A model generated the notes under the pieces. It had not been told where the DNA came from. It saw only the letters and a program-made list of their open reading frames with translations, and did no database searches. A stretch of DNA of 60,049 nt, taken from assembly GCA_910579655.1 (NCBI GenBank), contig CAJTVE010000009.1:1-60049 (forward strand), written 5' to 3'. Positions 8,302 through 15,959 of the stretch are shown here, one piece after another (positions within the stretch are counted from its first letter, which is position 1; the number at the start of each line of letters is the position of its first letter). This DNA is from an uncultured Allobaculum sp. GTDB taxonomy: Bacteria; Bacillota_I; Bacilli_A; Erysipelotrichales; Erysipelotrichaceae. Both the position numbers and the translations under genes were made by a program.

Positions 8302-9216
8302 ATGGATGAAAACAAAAATCAGGTTCCAAACGAGAAACCTGTTAAACCAAACGAATCTGGCAGCGATGTTGTTGAAACCGTCGAAGTTGTTGAAGAAGAA
8401 GTGATTACTCCTGTAGATTCAGAAGATAGAGCCCAGAACAACCAGGAGGATGGGATCAAAGAACTGGCCGGCTATGGAAAAGAGACTCCATTAGAGGGCG
8501 AAATCATCGATTCTGTTCCAAGTACTGGCGATGAAGAGGCCGAAGTCGTGGATCCAGAAGTTGTTGCCAGTCTGGATAACCAGATTAAGGATCTGATGAA
8601 AAAATACAAGATGACCATGTGGGCTCTGATTGCCTGCATCGTTGTCTATCTGCTTTTCCTGTTTGTCATCAAAACCGCCTACAGCACGTGGATTGTCTTA
8701 GGCATTTGCGTGGTGATGATCGGCATTGCCGTGTATAACACCAAAATCTCCCGCCAGGTCCAGAAACTGGCGCTCGAAAAACGCCGTCTGACTCATCCCA
8801 ATGACGCTCCTGCGGCTTCCCAGCCTGCTTCGGGCGGCCTGATGGGCAAATCGACAGCCGGTGCTCCAGTTGGTGAGGTGGATTCCAGCCAGCCAATCGT
8901 GGCCAATGCCACTTCCTTAAATGATTTGCCAAAACAGTACACGGTGCTTGATGATGTTGAGTTTGGCGATGGCCAGCGGGCAGCCAATGTAGTTGTTTCC
9001 CCTTACGGGATTGCGGTGGTCGGAAATGAAGATCTGCGCCCGGAAATGGAAGCGATCTTACAGGAAGAGGGTCTGGAAGACATTCCTGTTTCTTACTACA
9101 ATCCGGATGAAGAAGTCAGCAGTATTGCGGAAAAGATCCAGGAAGATAAAATGGTTGTTCTCGATGAAAACAAAATCATGTCTCTTCTGTTAAAACTGAC
9201 GGGAATTAAACGCTAG
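8302..9216 (+). CDS. Membrane protein of unknown function with acidic N-terminus
   Basis: I do not recognise this family. The 304-residue protein has an acidic, valine-rich, disordered N-terminal region (residues 1-100), two adjacent membrane segments (about 105-124 and 128-146), and a C-terminal region of about 155 residues predicted to be soluble and alpha/beta (for example ANVVVSPYGIAVVGNEDLRPEME and KMVVLDENKIMSLLLKLTG). The C-terminal part has the look of a small nuclease-like or NERD-like fold, but I see no catalytic motif and do not assign one. GAGGTGA precedes the ATG. It is a single-gene unit between two terminators. With both termini facing the cytoplasm it could be a membrane-tethered adaptor; that is speculation. 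Confidence 0.75.
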   Translation: MDENKNQVPNEKPVKPNESGSDVVETVEVVEEEVITPVDSEDRAQNNQEDGIKELAGYGKETPLEGEIIDSVPSTGDEEAEVVDPEVVASLDNQIKDLMKKYKMTMWALIACIVVYLLFLFVIKTAYSTWIVLGICVVMIGIAVYNTKISRQVQKLALEKRRLTHPNDAPAASQPASGGLMGKSTAGAPVGEVDSSQPIVANATSLNDLPKQYTVLDDVEFGDGQRAANVVVSPYGIAVVGNEDLRPEMEAILQEEGLEDIPVSYYNPDEEVSSIAEKIQEDKMVVLDENKIMSLLLKLTGIKR

Positions 9217-9327
9217 AACGGACTTTTCCTCCTTCAAGCGAAGAATCAGGATGCTTTTTTCCATCCTGCAAGAGTAGATTGGCATGAAAATCCGCAATCC
9301 CATGCTTTTGCGTAAAAAAATGAAAAT

Positions 9328-9375
9328 GCTCTGAATTCCGGTATGGAAGATTACCGTGGAATTCAGAGCGTTTTT
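9328..9375 (+). terminator. Intrinsic terminator after the 8302 gene
   Basis: GCTCTGAATTCC (9328-9339) pairs with GGAATTCAGAGC (9358-9369), with an inner GGT/ACC pair, followed by five T's. The rest of 9217-9575 holds no gene; a CCTATAAA/TTTATAGG inverted repeat lies at 9422-9445 with no clear role. Confidence 0.85.
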
Positions 9376-9575
9376 ATTGCGTGAATTAGCTTAAAATTGG
9401 CTTAAACATAAATGATTAATCCCTATAAATCTCTGGGTTTATAGGTGCCCGATCCTCAGAAGATCCATTTTATCCAATGGGTGGCTTGCGCAATGAATGG
9501 TTTTGCTGGAGAGATGCGCTGAACAGACTAGGAATAAGACTGGATCGGCCAGTTAGTCAGCCAGAGAGGGAAGGA

Positions 9576-10226
9576 TCAACGATCAATTTCATTCATGTTC
9601 ATGACAACTTGTCGGATCTGTGAAAGGTCTTTGACTTCATCATAAATATTGCCGGAATCCATCAGGCGGATATCCTGTACACCGGCTTTGATGGAACTGT
9701 TGATGCCGGCCAGTGAATCTTCAATGACAGTCATTTTTGCCAGTGGAACATTCAGGATTCTGGATGCTTTCTGGAACATAGCCACTTTATCTTTATAACT
9801 TCCGTCATCATAAACGATATTCTCAGGTTTGATCCATTGATCCAGGTGGAAGCTTTCGACAAAGAAATCAATATTGTCTTTGATGGATGCAGAAGCAATC
9901 GTAAACGGAACGCCTTCGGCTTTCAAGTCATCGAAGAGTTTTTCAGCTCCTTCGACCAGATGGAAACTGGGCAGGTCTTCCACACAGGCTTCGCGATAGT
10001 ATTTTTCCTTGAGCTTGGATAAGCGGTCTGCTTCTTCGGGTGTGGCTTTTCCATTGGTCAGGTAGCGGACAATTTCAATGTTAGGTTTTCCGTTCATGTG
10101 AGTGTGCAGCTCTTCTTCCGTGATGGGCGTACCGCGAAGTTCTCTTGCGATTCGGCTCCAGGCCTTTACATGTTTGTCGTTATCGAAGAACAGTGTTCCG
10201 TTAAAATCAAAAATTACTCCTTGCAT
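9576..10226 (-). CDS. HAD-superfamily phosphatase (beta-phosphoglucomutase-like subgroup), Asn-variant motif I
   Basis: The protein begins MQGVIFDFNGTLFFDND, where FDFNGTL is HAD motif I. The nucleophile Asp is present but the second Asp, normally the general acid/base, is Asn. Motif II is in FTIASASIKDN (the conserved Ser/Thr), and the acidic motif IV is VIEDSLAGINSS. A helical cap domain (residues about 15-90) places it in the PGMB-like subfamily. It probably dephosphorylates a sugar phosphate or other small metabolite; the substrate cannot be read from sequence. Length 216. AAAGGAG precedes the ATG. It lies 94 bases downstream of lacR on the same strand and is probably co-transcribed, suggesting a link to sugar-phosphate detoxification during lactose use. 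Confidence 0.85.
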   Translation of the reverse strand: MQGVIFDFNGTLFFDNDKHVKAWSRIARELRGTPITEEELHTHMNGKPNIEIVRYLTNGKATPEEADRLSKLKEKYYREACVEDLPSFHLVEGAEKLFDDLKAEGVPFTIASASIKDNIDFFVESFHLDQWIKPENIVYDDGSYKDKVAMFQKASRILNVPLAKMTVIEDSLAGINSSIKAGVQDIRLMDSGNIYDEVKDLSQIRQVVMNMNEIDR

Positions 10227-10320
10227 TTCGTTTTCTCCTTTTTTATGCTTATCTTTCTGGATTTGTCTGGTCTGTTCCAGGCTGCCGGCGCAATGCCTGG
10301 CCTGGAGGGATGACTCTTGT

Positions 10321-11160
10321 TTACTTTGCGCGGCTTGCTTGTTCTGTCAGTTCTGGCTGATCCGCTTTGTTTCCCTCCCGGATTTCGTCTGCTTGATCGC
10401 GGCTTGGGGCTACGGTGATACTGGTGAACTGGCGGTAATGATCGAGGGTGTCCTCTGAGACTTGATCATCTGTAATGACTTCATCGATATTGTGAAGCGA
10501 GTAGTAAACATAAAAATCTTCACGGTTAAATTTGTGATCGTCTGCCAGCAGGTAGACGGTTTTTGCGTTGTTGCAGGCAATCTTCTGGAGTTCGCCTTCT
10601 TCCATGGATGAGGTCGTGATGGAGTTATCGGCGATGCCATTGCAGGAAATGAACGCTTTATTGAACTTCATGCTTGCGATGACCTGGTTGGCAAGCGGTC
10701 CGCAGAAAGCCTTGGTATTGGAGCGATAGGATCCGCCAACCAGAAGAATCTGGTCATCTTGTTTTTCTTTGAGCGCCTCAAAAGCCGCCAGAGAAGGGGT
10801 GATGACGCGGACGTTTCTTTCCTTTAATAACTGGGCCATCATTTCAATCGTTGTTCCCGGTCCAAGAAAGATGGTTTCATGCTCACCAACCCGATCCACC
10901 GCTGCTTTGGCGATGGCCAGTTTTTCTTCGACTTTTACTGTCGCTTTTTGCAGGTGGCTCAGTTCGTAATCAATGTTATAGTCAAGCGATTGGGCGCCGC
11001 CGTGAATCCGGATCAGTTTTCCGTTTTTTTCCAGTTCATCCAGATCGCGTCGGACCGTCATGTCGGATACCCCCAGAGCGTTGATGATCTCGGATGCGGT
11101 GACAATTCCTTTTTCGGCAATCATTTCCTGGATCCGCATAAGACGTTCGCGTTTCAACAT
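10321..11160 (-). CDS. lacR: DeoR-family repressor of the lactose operon (LacR-like)
   Basis: The N-terminal winged helix-turn-helix (residues 1-58; RIQEMIAEKGIVTASEI, VSDMTVRRDLDELEKNG, IRIHGGA) is the DeoR signature. A sugar-phosphate sensor domain with GPGTTIEMMAQ and LLVGGSYRSNTKAFCGP follows. In streptococci and lactococci the equivalent repressor responds to tagatose-6-phosphate. Here it is divergent from lacG-lacF-lacE, which argues for control of that operon. AGGAGG precedes the ATG at 1116x with proper spacing. The last 30 or so residues are a polar extension beyond the family core. ACAAAC-rich tracts on both sides of the divergent promoters are candidate binding sites, so autoregulation is likely. 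Confidence 0.85.
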   Translation of the reverse strand: MLKRERLMRIQEMIAEKGIVTASEIINALGVSDMTVRRDLDELEKNGKLIRIHGGAQSLDYNIDYELSHLQKATVKVEEKLAIAKAAVDRVGEHETIFLGPGTTIEMMAQLLKERNVRVITPSLAAFEALKEKQDDQILLVGGSYRSNTKAFCGPLANQVIASMKFNKAFISCNGIADNSITTSSMEEGELQKIACNNAKTVYLLADDHKFNREDFYVYYSLHNIDEVITDDQVSEDTLDHYRQFTSITVAPSRDQADEIREGNKADQPELTEQASRAK

Positions 11161-11189
11161 ACATGAATCCTCCTTGCATCTGCATTTTT

Positions 11190-11218
11190 ATTTAATACGG
11201 AAATTTTATACAGGTCAA
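11190..11218 (-). promoter_or_regulatory. lacR promoter candidate
   Basis: Read on the minus strand, TTGACC (11218-11213) and TTAAAT (11195-11190) are 17 bp apart. It abuts the ACAAAC-rich tract at 11223, fitting autoregulation. Confidence 0.5.
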
Positions 11219-11222
11219 GCTT

Positions 11223-11241
11223 AAACAAACAAAAACAAACA
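11223..11241. promoter_or_regulatory. DeoR/LacR operator candidate 1
   Basis: AAACAAACAAAAACAAACA is a double ACAAAC direct repeat, the type of A-rich repeat bound by DeoR-family sugar repressors. It lies between the divergent lacR and lacG promoters. Confidence 0.5.
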
Positions 11242-11302
11242 TTTTTTCTTCTTTGGTCGGTGAGTAAGCGGTTTAGATGTTTGAAAATGTTGTTTGAAAG
11301 TG

Positions 11303-11331
11303 TTGACTCATGCGTAGGTGTCCTGTATATT
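11303..11331 (+). promoter_or_regulatory. lacGFE promoter
   Basis: TTGACT (11303-11308) and TATATT (11326-11331) are separated by exactly 17 bp. The position fits a roughly 95-base leader before lacG. Confidence 0.75.
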
Positions 11332-11351
11332 GTGGGTGTAACAACAAAGAA

Positions 11352-11378
11352 GAACAAATTCGAACAAGAACAAACGAA
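11352..11378. promoter_or_regulatory. DeoR/LacR operator candidate 2
   Basis: Just downstream of the lacG start site the words GAACAAAT, GAACAAG and AACAAACGAAG form spaced ACAA repeats like those at 11223. A repressor here would block elongation or clearance. With the upstream tract it could support looping. Confidence 0.45.
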
Positions 11379-11432
11379 GGCGTTCATACACAGCGGCCAT
11401 CGCCCCCGATGACTGCTGCTAAGGAGAGAAGA

Positions 11433-12833
11433 ATGAAAAAATTACCTGAAGATTTTCTGTTTGGCGGGGCAACGGCTGCGTATCAGGCAGAAGGCGCAAC
11501 CCACGAAGACGGAAAAGGGGAAGTGGCCTGGGATGAATACCTGGAAAAACAGGGACGCTTTCTGGCGGATCCAGCCAGTGATTTTTATCACCAGTACCCA
11601 AAAGATCTTGAACTGTGCCAGATGTTTGGCGTGAACGGGATCCGGCTGTCGATCGCATGGAGCCGGATTTTCCCGAAAGGAAAAGGCGAAGTCAATCCGA
11701 AAGGTGTGGAGTTCTACCACAACGTTTTAGCGGAAGCGAAAAAACGGGGAATTAAAGTCTTTGTGACTCTGCATCACTTCGACACGCCTAAAGCGCTGTT
11801 TGATCAGGGGGACTTCCTGAACCGGGATACAATTGATGCCTTTGTCGACTATGCGAAGTTTTGCTTCGACGAATTCAAGGAAGTGGAATACTGGACCACA
11901 TTCAACGAGATTTACCCGATTGCAACCAACCAGTATCTGTTAGGAATCTTCCCACCTGGTATCAAATACGACCTGACCAAGGTGATTGCCTGCCTGCACA
12001 ACATGATGTATGCCCACGCCAGAGTCGTGAATCTGTTTAAGGATAATGGCTATCCGGGCCAGATCGGTGTGGTGCATTCGCTGGAAACCAAATATCCGGC
12101 CAGTGATGCGCCAGAAGATATTCATGCGGCGTTCCTCGATGACGCCCTGTCCGTGCGCTTCTTGTTGGATGCAACGTATAAAGGTGAATATTCAAGCCAA
12201 ACCTTGCAGGCGCTTGATGAAATCTGTCAGGCCAACAATGCTCACTATGAATTCCCAGAAGAAGATTTCGTGGAAATGCGCAAGGCAAAAGATCGCAATG
12301 ACTATCTGGGTATCAATCACTACCAGAGCCACTTCGTCAAGGCTTACAACGGTGAAAACGCCATTCACCACAATGGAACCGGCGATAAGGGGACAGGCAG
12401 TTATAAGGTCAAAGGCATTGGCGAGCGGATTTACAAAGAAGGTCTGGAAAGAACGGACTGGGACTGGCTCATTTATCCACAGGGCCTGTATGATCTGATG
12501 ATGCGGATCAAAGAGGATTATCCAAATTACAAGGCTATTTATATTACCGAAAACGGTATGGGCTATAAAGATGAATTCAAGGATGGCGTCATCATGGATG
12601 AGCCAAGAATTGACTACATCCGTAAATACCTTTCGGCCCTGGCGGATGCCATTGAAGATGGCGTGAATGTCAAAGGATATTTCCTCTGGTCCTTAATGGA
12701 TGTCTTTAGCTGGTCGAATGGTTACAACAAGCGCTACGGCTTATTCTTCGTCGACTTTGAAACCCAGAAGCGCTATCCCAAAGCCTCGGCCTACTGGTAC
12801 AAACAGCTCTCTGAGACCAAAACAATTGTCTAG
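11433..12833 (+). CDS. lacG: 6-phospho-beta-galactosidase
   Basis: A glycoside hydrolase family 1 enzyme that splits lactose-6-phosphate into glucose and galactose-6-phosphate in the cytosol. The acid/base Glu is in TFNEIYPIA and the nucleophile Glu in YITENGMGY. The phosphate-binding loop typical of 6-phospho enzymes is present as SWSNGYNKRYG (Ser, Lys and Tyr). The start at 11433 (MKKLPEDFLFGGATAAYQ) has AAGGAGAG in front; the frame is open further upstream but lacks family similarity. Length is 466 residues, matching known LacG. First gene of lacGFE. Galactose-6-phosphate would need the tagatose pathway, whose genes are not in this window. Confidence 0.95.
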   Translation: MKKLPEDFLFGGATAAYQAEGATHEDGKGEVAWDEYLEKQGRFLADPASDFYHQYPKDLELCQMFGVNGIRLSIAWSRIFPKGKGEVNPKGVEFYHNVLAEAKKRGIKVFVTLHHFDTPKALFDQGDFLNRDTIDAFVDYAKFCFDEFKEVEYWTTFNEIYPIATNQYLLGIFPPGIKYDLTKVIACLHNMMYAHARVVNLFKDNGYPGQIGVVHSLETKYPASDAPEDIHAAFLDDALSVRFLLDATYKGEYSSQTLQALDEICQANNAHYEFPEEDFVEMRKAKDRNDYLGINHYQSHFVKAYNGENAIHHNGTGDKGTGSYKVKGIGERIYKEGLERTDWDWLIYPQGLYDLMMRIKEDYPNYKAIYITENGMGYKDEFKDGVIMDEPRIDYIRKYLSALADAIEDGVNVKGYFLWSLMDVFSWSNGYNKRYGLFFVDFETQKRYPKASAYWYKQLSETKTIV

Positions 12834-12877
12834 ACGCTGACTCAGGATAAACGTTTTGCGATCTAACAAAGAAGGGG

Positions 12878-12932
12878 CTGACTTTCTGGAAAGACAAGAA
12901 GAGACTGGTATCCAGAAAAGACAAGAAGTCAG
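12878..12932 (+). other. Stem-loop in the lacG-lacF spacer
   Basis: CTGACTT/AAGTCAG and TCTGGA/TCCAGA can pair in a nested but interrupted stem. The sequence between also has a direct repeat ending AAGACAAGAAG. No T-tract follows. The spacer (about 234 bases) otherwise holds no gene; the structure may stabilise or process the lacG message. Confidence 0.35.
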
Positions 12933-13067
12933 ATTCCCCCGGATCGAAGTGAAAAGAGAGCTATAAGCAATAATCAATAACGAAAAACTGACGGAAAACT
13001 GAAAGTCAGACTTAAAAATAAAGCTTTAAACAAAACTGAAACGAAAACTGTGAAGGAGAACAAGGAC

Positions 13068-13379
13068 ATGACGAAAGATGAATTAACAATGACTGGATTT
13101 GAAATCGTAGCGTACTCTGGCGATGCGAGAAGCACACTGCTCGATCTGCTCAAGGAAGTCAGAAACGGAAACTTCGCTAACGTTGAATCCAAACTGGCTG
13201 AAGCAGACGAAAACATCAACCTGGCTCATAAAAGCCAGACCCAGATTCTGGCCGCTGAGGCAGGTGGGGAAGACATGGATATGGGCTTCATTTTCATCCA
13301 TGGCCAGGACCATCTGATGACAACCATTCTGCTGCGCGATCTGATTACTGACATGATTGAACTGTACAAAAGAGGATAA
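13068..13379 (+). CDS. lacF: PTS lactose-specific enzyme IIA
   Basis: This small trimeric protein carries phosphate from HPr to the IIB domain of LacE. At 103 residues it has the exact family length. The phosphorylated His is at residue 78 in FIHGQDHLM, and Asp81, the trimer metal ligand in the lactococcal protein, is conserved. The ATG at 13068 has GAAGGAG upstream; an earlier GTG lies before the ribosome site and is unlikely. lacE starts 5 bases after the stop. Confidence 0.96.
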   Translation: MTKDELTMTGFEIVAYSGDARSTLLDLLKEVRNGNFANVESKLAEADENINLAHKSQTQILAAEAGGEDMDMGFIFIHGQDHLMTTILLRDLITDMIELYKRG

Positions 13380-13384
13380 AGAGC

Positions 13385-15157
13385 ATGAACGCGATTATTG
13401 CTTTTATTGAAAAGGGAAGACCTTTCTTTAATAAACTGGCCGGCAATATCTACCTTCAGGCAATTCGTGACGGTTTCTTAACCGCCATGCCGGCAATTCT
13501 GTTTTCCAGTATTTTCATTCTGTGTGCGGCGCTGCCGGAAGTCTTCGGCTTTGTACTGCCCGCTGAATTATCCAGCTGGTTATGGCGCGTCTACAACCTG
13601 ACCATGGGTGTGGTGGCCATTCTGGTGGCCGCAACCACAGCCCGCTCTTTGGCTGAAAGTTTGAATCGTAAACTGCCCGCCAATCAAAGTATTAATGTCA
13701 TTTCGGTCATGCTGGCAAGCATCTGCGGATTTCTGACACTGGCCGTTACAGAAATTGATGGCGGAATTGATATCACCTATCTTGGAACTAAAGGTCTGCT
13801 TTGCTCCTTTATTTCTGCCTTTTTGTCCTGCAATCTATATAAGTTCTGCATGATCAAGAATATTACGATCAAGATGCCGCCAGAAGTGCCAGGTGTCATC
13901 TCGAATGTCTTCCGAAATGTTTTCCCCTTCTCGTTTTCGGTGCTTGGATGCGTATTGCTTGATCTTGTGACAACCAAGATTTTTGGGGCCCGGTTTGCGG
14001 AAAGTGTCATCCTGTTGTTCTCTCCGTTCTTCCAGGCAGCCGATTCCTATCTTGGACTGGGGCTGATTGGCGGCGCGATGGCGTTCTTCTGGTTCCTTGG
14101 TATTCATGGACCATCCATTGTCGAACCGGCCATTGCGGCAGCCATCTATGCCAACGTTGAAGCAAACTTGATGTTGGTTCAGGGCGGAGAACATGCTTCC
14201 ATTGCCCTGACCGCTGGATTCCAGAACTTTATCGTCTGCTTTGGCGGTACGGGTTGTACACTTGTTGTTCCATTCCTGTTGATGTGGTTTTGTAAATCCA
14301 AACAGCTCAAAGCTGTCGGCCAGGCATCCTTTTTGCCTTGTATCTTTAATGTCAACGAACCTGTACTCTTTGCAGCACCAATCGTGCTCAACCCGTATTT
14401 CTTCGTTCCCTTTCTGCTCACACCCATCCTCAATGCATGGATCTTCAAATTCTTTGTCGATGTGCTGCAGATGAATTCCTTTATCTATGTATTGCCATGG
14501 GCGACACCGGCACCAATTGCGATGTTTTTAGGCACGGGCATGGGCTGGCTTGCGCTGGCTCTGGCCCTGCTGCTGATCGTTGTGGATGCGGTGGTGTACC
14601 TGCCATTTGTCAAAGCGTATGATACTTCCCTCGTTGAAGAAGAAGCCAAAAACCGCGAAGCAGAACTTGAAGAAGAAAAAGTGGAAAAAGCTGCTCAGGC
14701 TGCACCAAAGACAATCGAAGCCGCTCCGGTTTCCAGCAATCAGGCATCTGAAGCAAAAGCTGGAAGTGAAGCGGAAATGGCAAAAGCTCAAACAATCGAG
14801 CAGACTGCTTTGTCCAGTAGTGAGGATTCGAGTATGAAGCCGCTCAATGTTCTTGTTTTGTGTGTCGGAGCCGGAACATCTGCCATGTTTGCCAACGCGG
14901 TAAACAAAGGGGCACAGGAAAAAGGCCTGCCCGTAACGGCTCAGGCGGAAGCGTTCGGTGGTCATACTGGCATTCTGCAAAACTTCCAGCTTGTCGTCTT
15001 AAGTCCGCAGGTGCAGACCCGCTACGATGAAATCAAGGCGGATGCGGATAAGTATGGAATCAAAGTGGTGAAAACCAAAGGCGCGCAATATATTAACCTG
15101 ACGCGTCAGCCGGAAAATGCCGTTGACTTTGTTGTTGATGAAGTGAAAAAAGACTGA
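13385..15157 (+). CDS. lacE: PTS lactose-specific enzyme IICB
   Basis: The membrane transporter that imports and phosphorylates lactose. The IIC domain (residues 1 to about 420) has roughly ten membrane segments and the family motif PCIFNVNEPVLFAAP. A charged Ala/Glu-rich linker (about 420-485) leads to the IIB domain, whose phosphorylated Cys is residue 493 in VLCVGAGTSAMFANA. Length is 590, slightly longer than the lactococcal protein because of the linker. It is the last gene of the operon, followed by 14-bp tandem repeats and a terminator. Confidence 0.95.
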   Translation: MNAIIAFIEKGRPFFNKLAGNIYLQAIRDGFLTAMPAILFSSIFILCAALPEVFGFVLPAELSSWLWRVYNLTMGVVAILVAATTARSLAESLNRKLPANQSINVISVMLASICGFLTLAVTEIDGGIDITYLGTKGLLCSFISAFLSCNLYKFCMIKNITIKMPPEVPGVISNVFRNVFPFSFSVLGCVLLDLVTTKIFGARFAESVILLFSPFFQAADSYLGLGLIGGAMAFFWFLGIHGPSIVEPAIAAAIYANVEANLMLVQGGEHASIALTAGFQNFIVCFGGTGCTLVVPFLLMWFCKSKQLKAVGQASFLPCIFNVNEPVLFAAPIVLNPYFFVPFLLTPILNAWIFKFFVDVLQMNSFIYVLPWATPAPIAMFLGTGMGWLALALALLLIVVDAVVYLPFVKAYDTSLVEEEAKNREAELEEEKVEKAAQAAPKTIEAAPVSSNQASEAKAGSEAEMAKAQTIEQTALSSSEDSSMKPLNVLVLCVGAGTSAMFANAVNKGAQEKGLPVTAQAEAFGGHTGILQNFQLVVLSPQVQTRYDEIKADADKYGIKVVKTKGAQYINLTRQPENAVDFVVDEVKKD

Positions 15158-15276
15158 TCCAAGTCAGCTGACAGGTTTGCTTCGAATGTTCGTGAACAAT
15201 AGACGGATTTTAGATGATTCATCCTTGATCTGATGTCGCTACTGCCGCCTCTATCAATAAACGAAGAATATGAAGC

Positions 15277-15332
15277 GATGCTCTGTTTATGATGCTCTGT
15301 TTATGATGCTCTGTTTATGATGCTCTGTTTAT
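15277..15332 (+). repeat. Four perfect 14-bp tandem repeats
   Basis: The unit GATGCTCTGTTTAT occurs four times without a mismatch (15277, 15291, 15305, 15319). Its core GCTCTGTTTA is also the 5' arm of the terminator that follows at 15335, so it looks like slippage expansion of a terminator arm. Confidence 0.95.
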
Positions 15333-15334
15333 GT

Positions 15335-15376
15335 AGAAACGCTCTGTTTACCAGATGGAACAGAGCGTTTCTTTTG
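15335..15376 (+). terminator. lac operon terminator
   Basis: AGAAACGCTCTGTT (15335-15348) pairs perfectly with AACAGAGCGTTTCT (15359-15372), followed by TTTTG. It lies about 180 bases after lacE. Confidence 0.9.
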
Positions 15377-15490
15377 TTTGTTCAAGGAAATCAAAGGCTG
15401 CTTTTCGTCCTGTGCTGCTTTCTCTTTCACCTCTGGCAGTGGATCAGAAATGGTGATCCAGCCAATCCAGAAGTTGGCAGGATCGCAAAA

Positions 15491-15528
15491 AGGCCTGGAA
15501 ATCTTGGCAGAACCCGATTTCCAGGCCT
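15491..15528 (-). terminator. Minus-strand terminator of a decayed gene copy
   Basis: AGGCCTGGAAATC (15491-15503) and GATTTCCAGGCCT (15516-15528) form a perfect 13-bp stem. A T-run on the minus strand after it (AAAAA before 15491 on the plus strand) makes it a minus-strand terminator, just downstream of the gene fragment at 15543-15688. Confidence 0.65.
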
Positions 15529-15542
15529 GATGATCATGAATT

Positions 15543-15688
15543 CGAATGCTTTTTTTCTTTTCGTATTCTTCCCGCTCTTTGAGATATTCAGGATCTTTCT
15601 GGGTTCGCTGGCTAAGATTTTTAAAATCCTTGAAATCAGGATTAATTCCATCTATATTCTGGATACCGGAGATAACTCGACAGGTCAA
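15543..15688 (-). pseudogene. Fragment of a second copy of the 15960-16862 membrane-protein gene (3' end)
   Basis: Bases 15561-15603 match 16105-16147 at 41 of 43 positions. The encoded peptide KDPEYLKEREEYEKK corresponds to EDPEYLKELEEYEKE in the C-terminal tail of the neighbouring membrane protein. The rest of the copy is missing and no start site is seen. It is followed by its own minus-strand hairpin, so it looks like the 3' remnant of a tandem duplication. Confidence 0.65.
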
Positions 15689-15743
15689 TATCTAGATAGT
15701 GGTTAACAACTAGGCGTATGTGAAGTACGTCGTCCTAGATAGG

Positions 15744-15772
15744 AAGAGTCCTTTGATTAGGACTCTTTTTTG
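15744..15772 (+). terminator. Plus-strand terminator in spacer
   Basis: AAGAGTCCT and AGGACTCTT flank a six-base loop and are followed by T's. Which transcript it ends is unclear; an unannotated small RNA from the 15640-15740 stretch or readthrough from lac is possible. Confidence 0.7.
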
Positions 15773-15836
15773 GTTGTGTGGTTAACATTGTACAGGAATG
15801 ATGAATAATTTACGCTCACCTGTTCGGTGAAAAGCA

Positions 15837-15879
15837 AAATGGCTGGAAACACGTTCTTTAAAGGTGTTTCCAGCCATTT
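15837..15879 (-). terminator. Terminator of the 15960-16862 gene
   Basis: A perfect 16-bp stem (arms 15837-15852 and 15864-15879, core GGCTGGAAACAC) is followed on the minus strand by TTTTGCTTTTC. It resembles the hairpin at 15491 in sequence (both contain CTGGAAA). Confidence 0.75.
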
Positions 15880-15959
15880 ATCGGTTTTGGTGAATTGTTC
15901 AGGTTTAAGTGGGATTCCGCGGTATTGTTTAACCGTTATAACTATACGGTTTGAGAGTA

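Noticed and set aside
15277..15332. Possible CRISPR array
   Set aside because: Repeats are head-to-tail with no spacers and are only 14 bp; they derive from a terminator arm.
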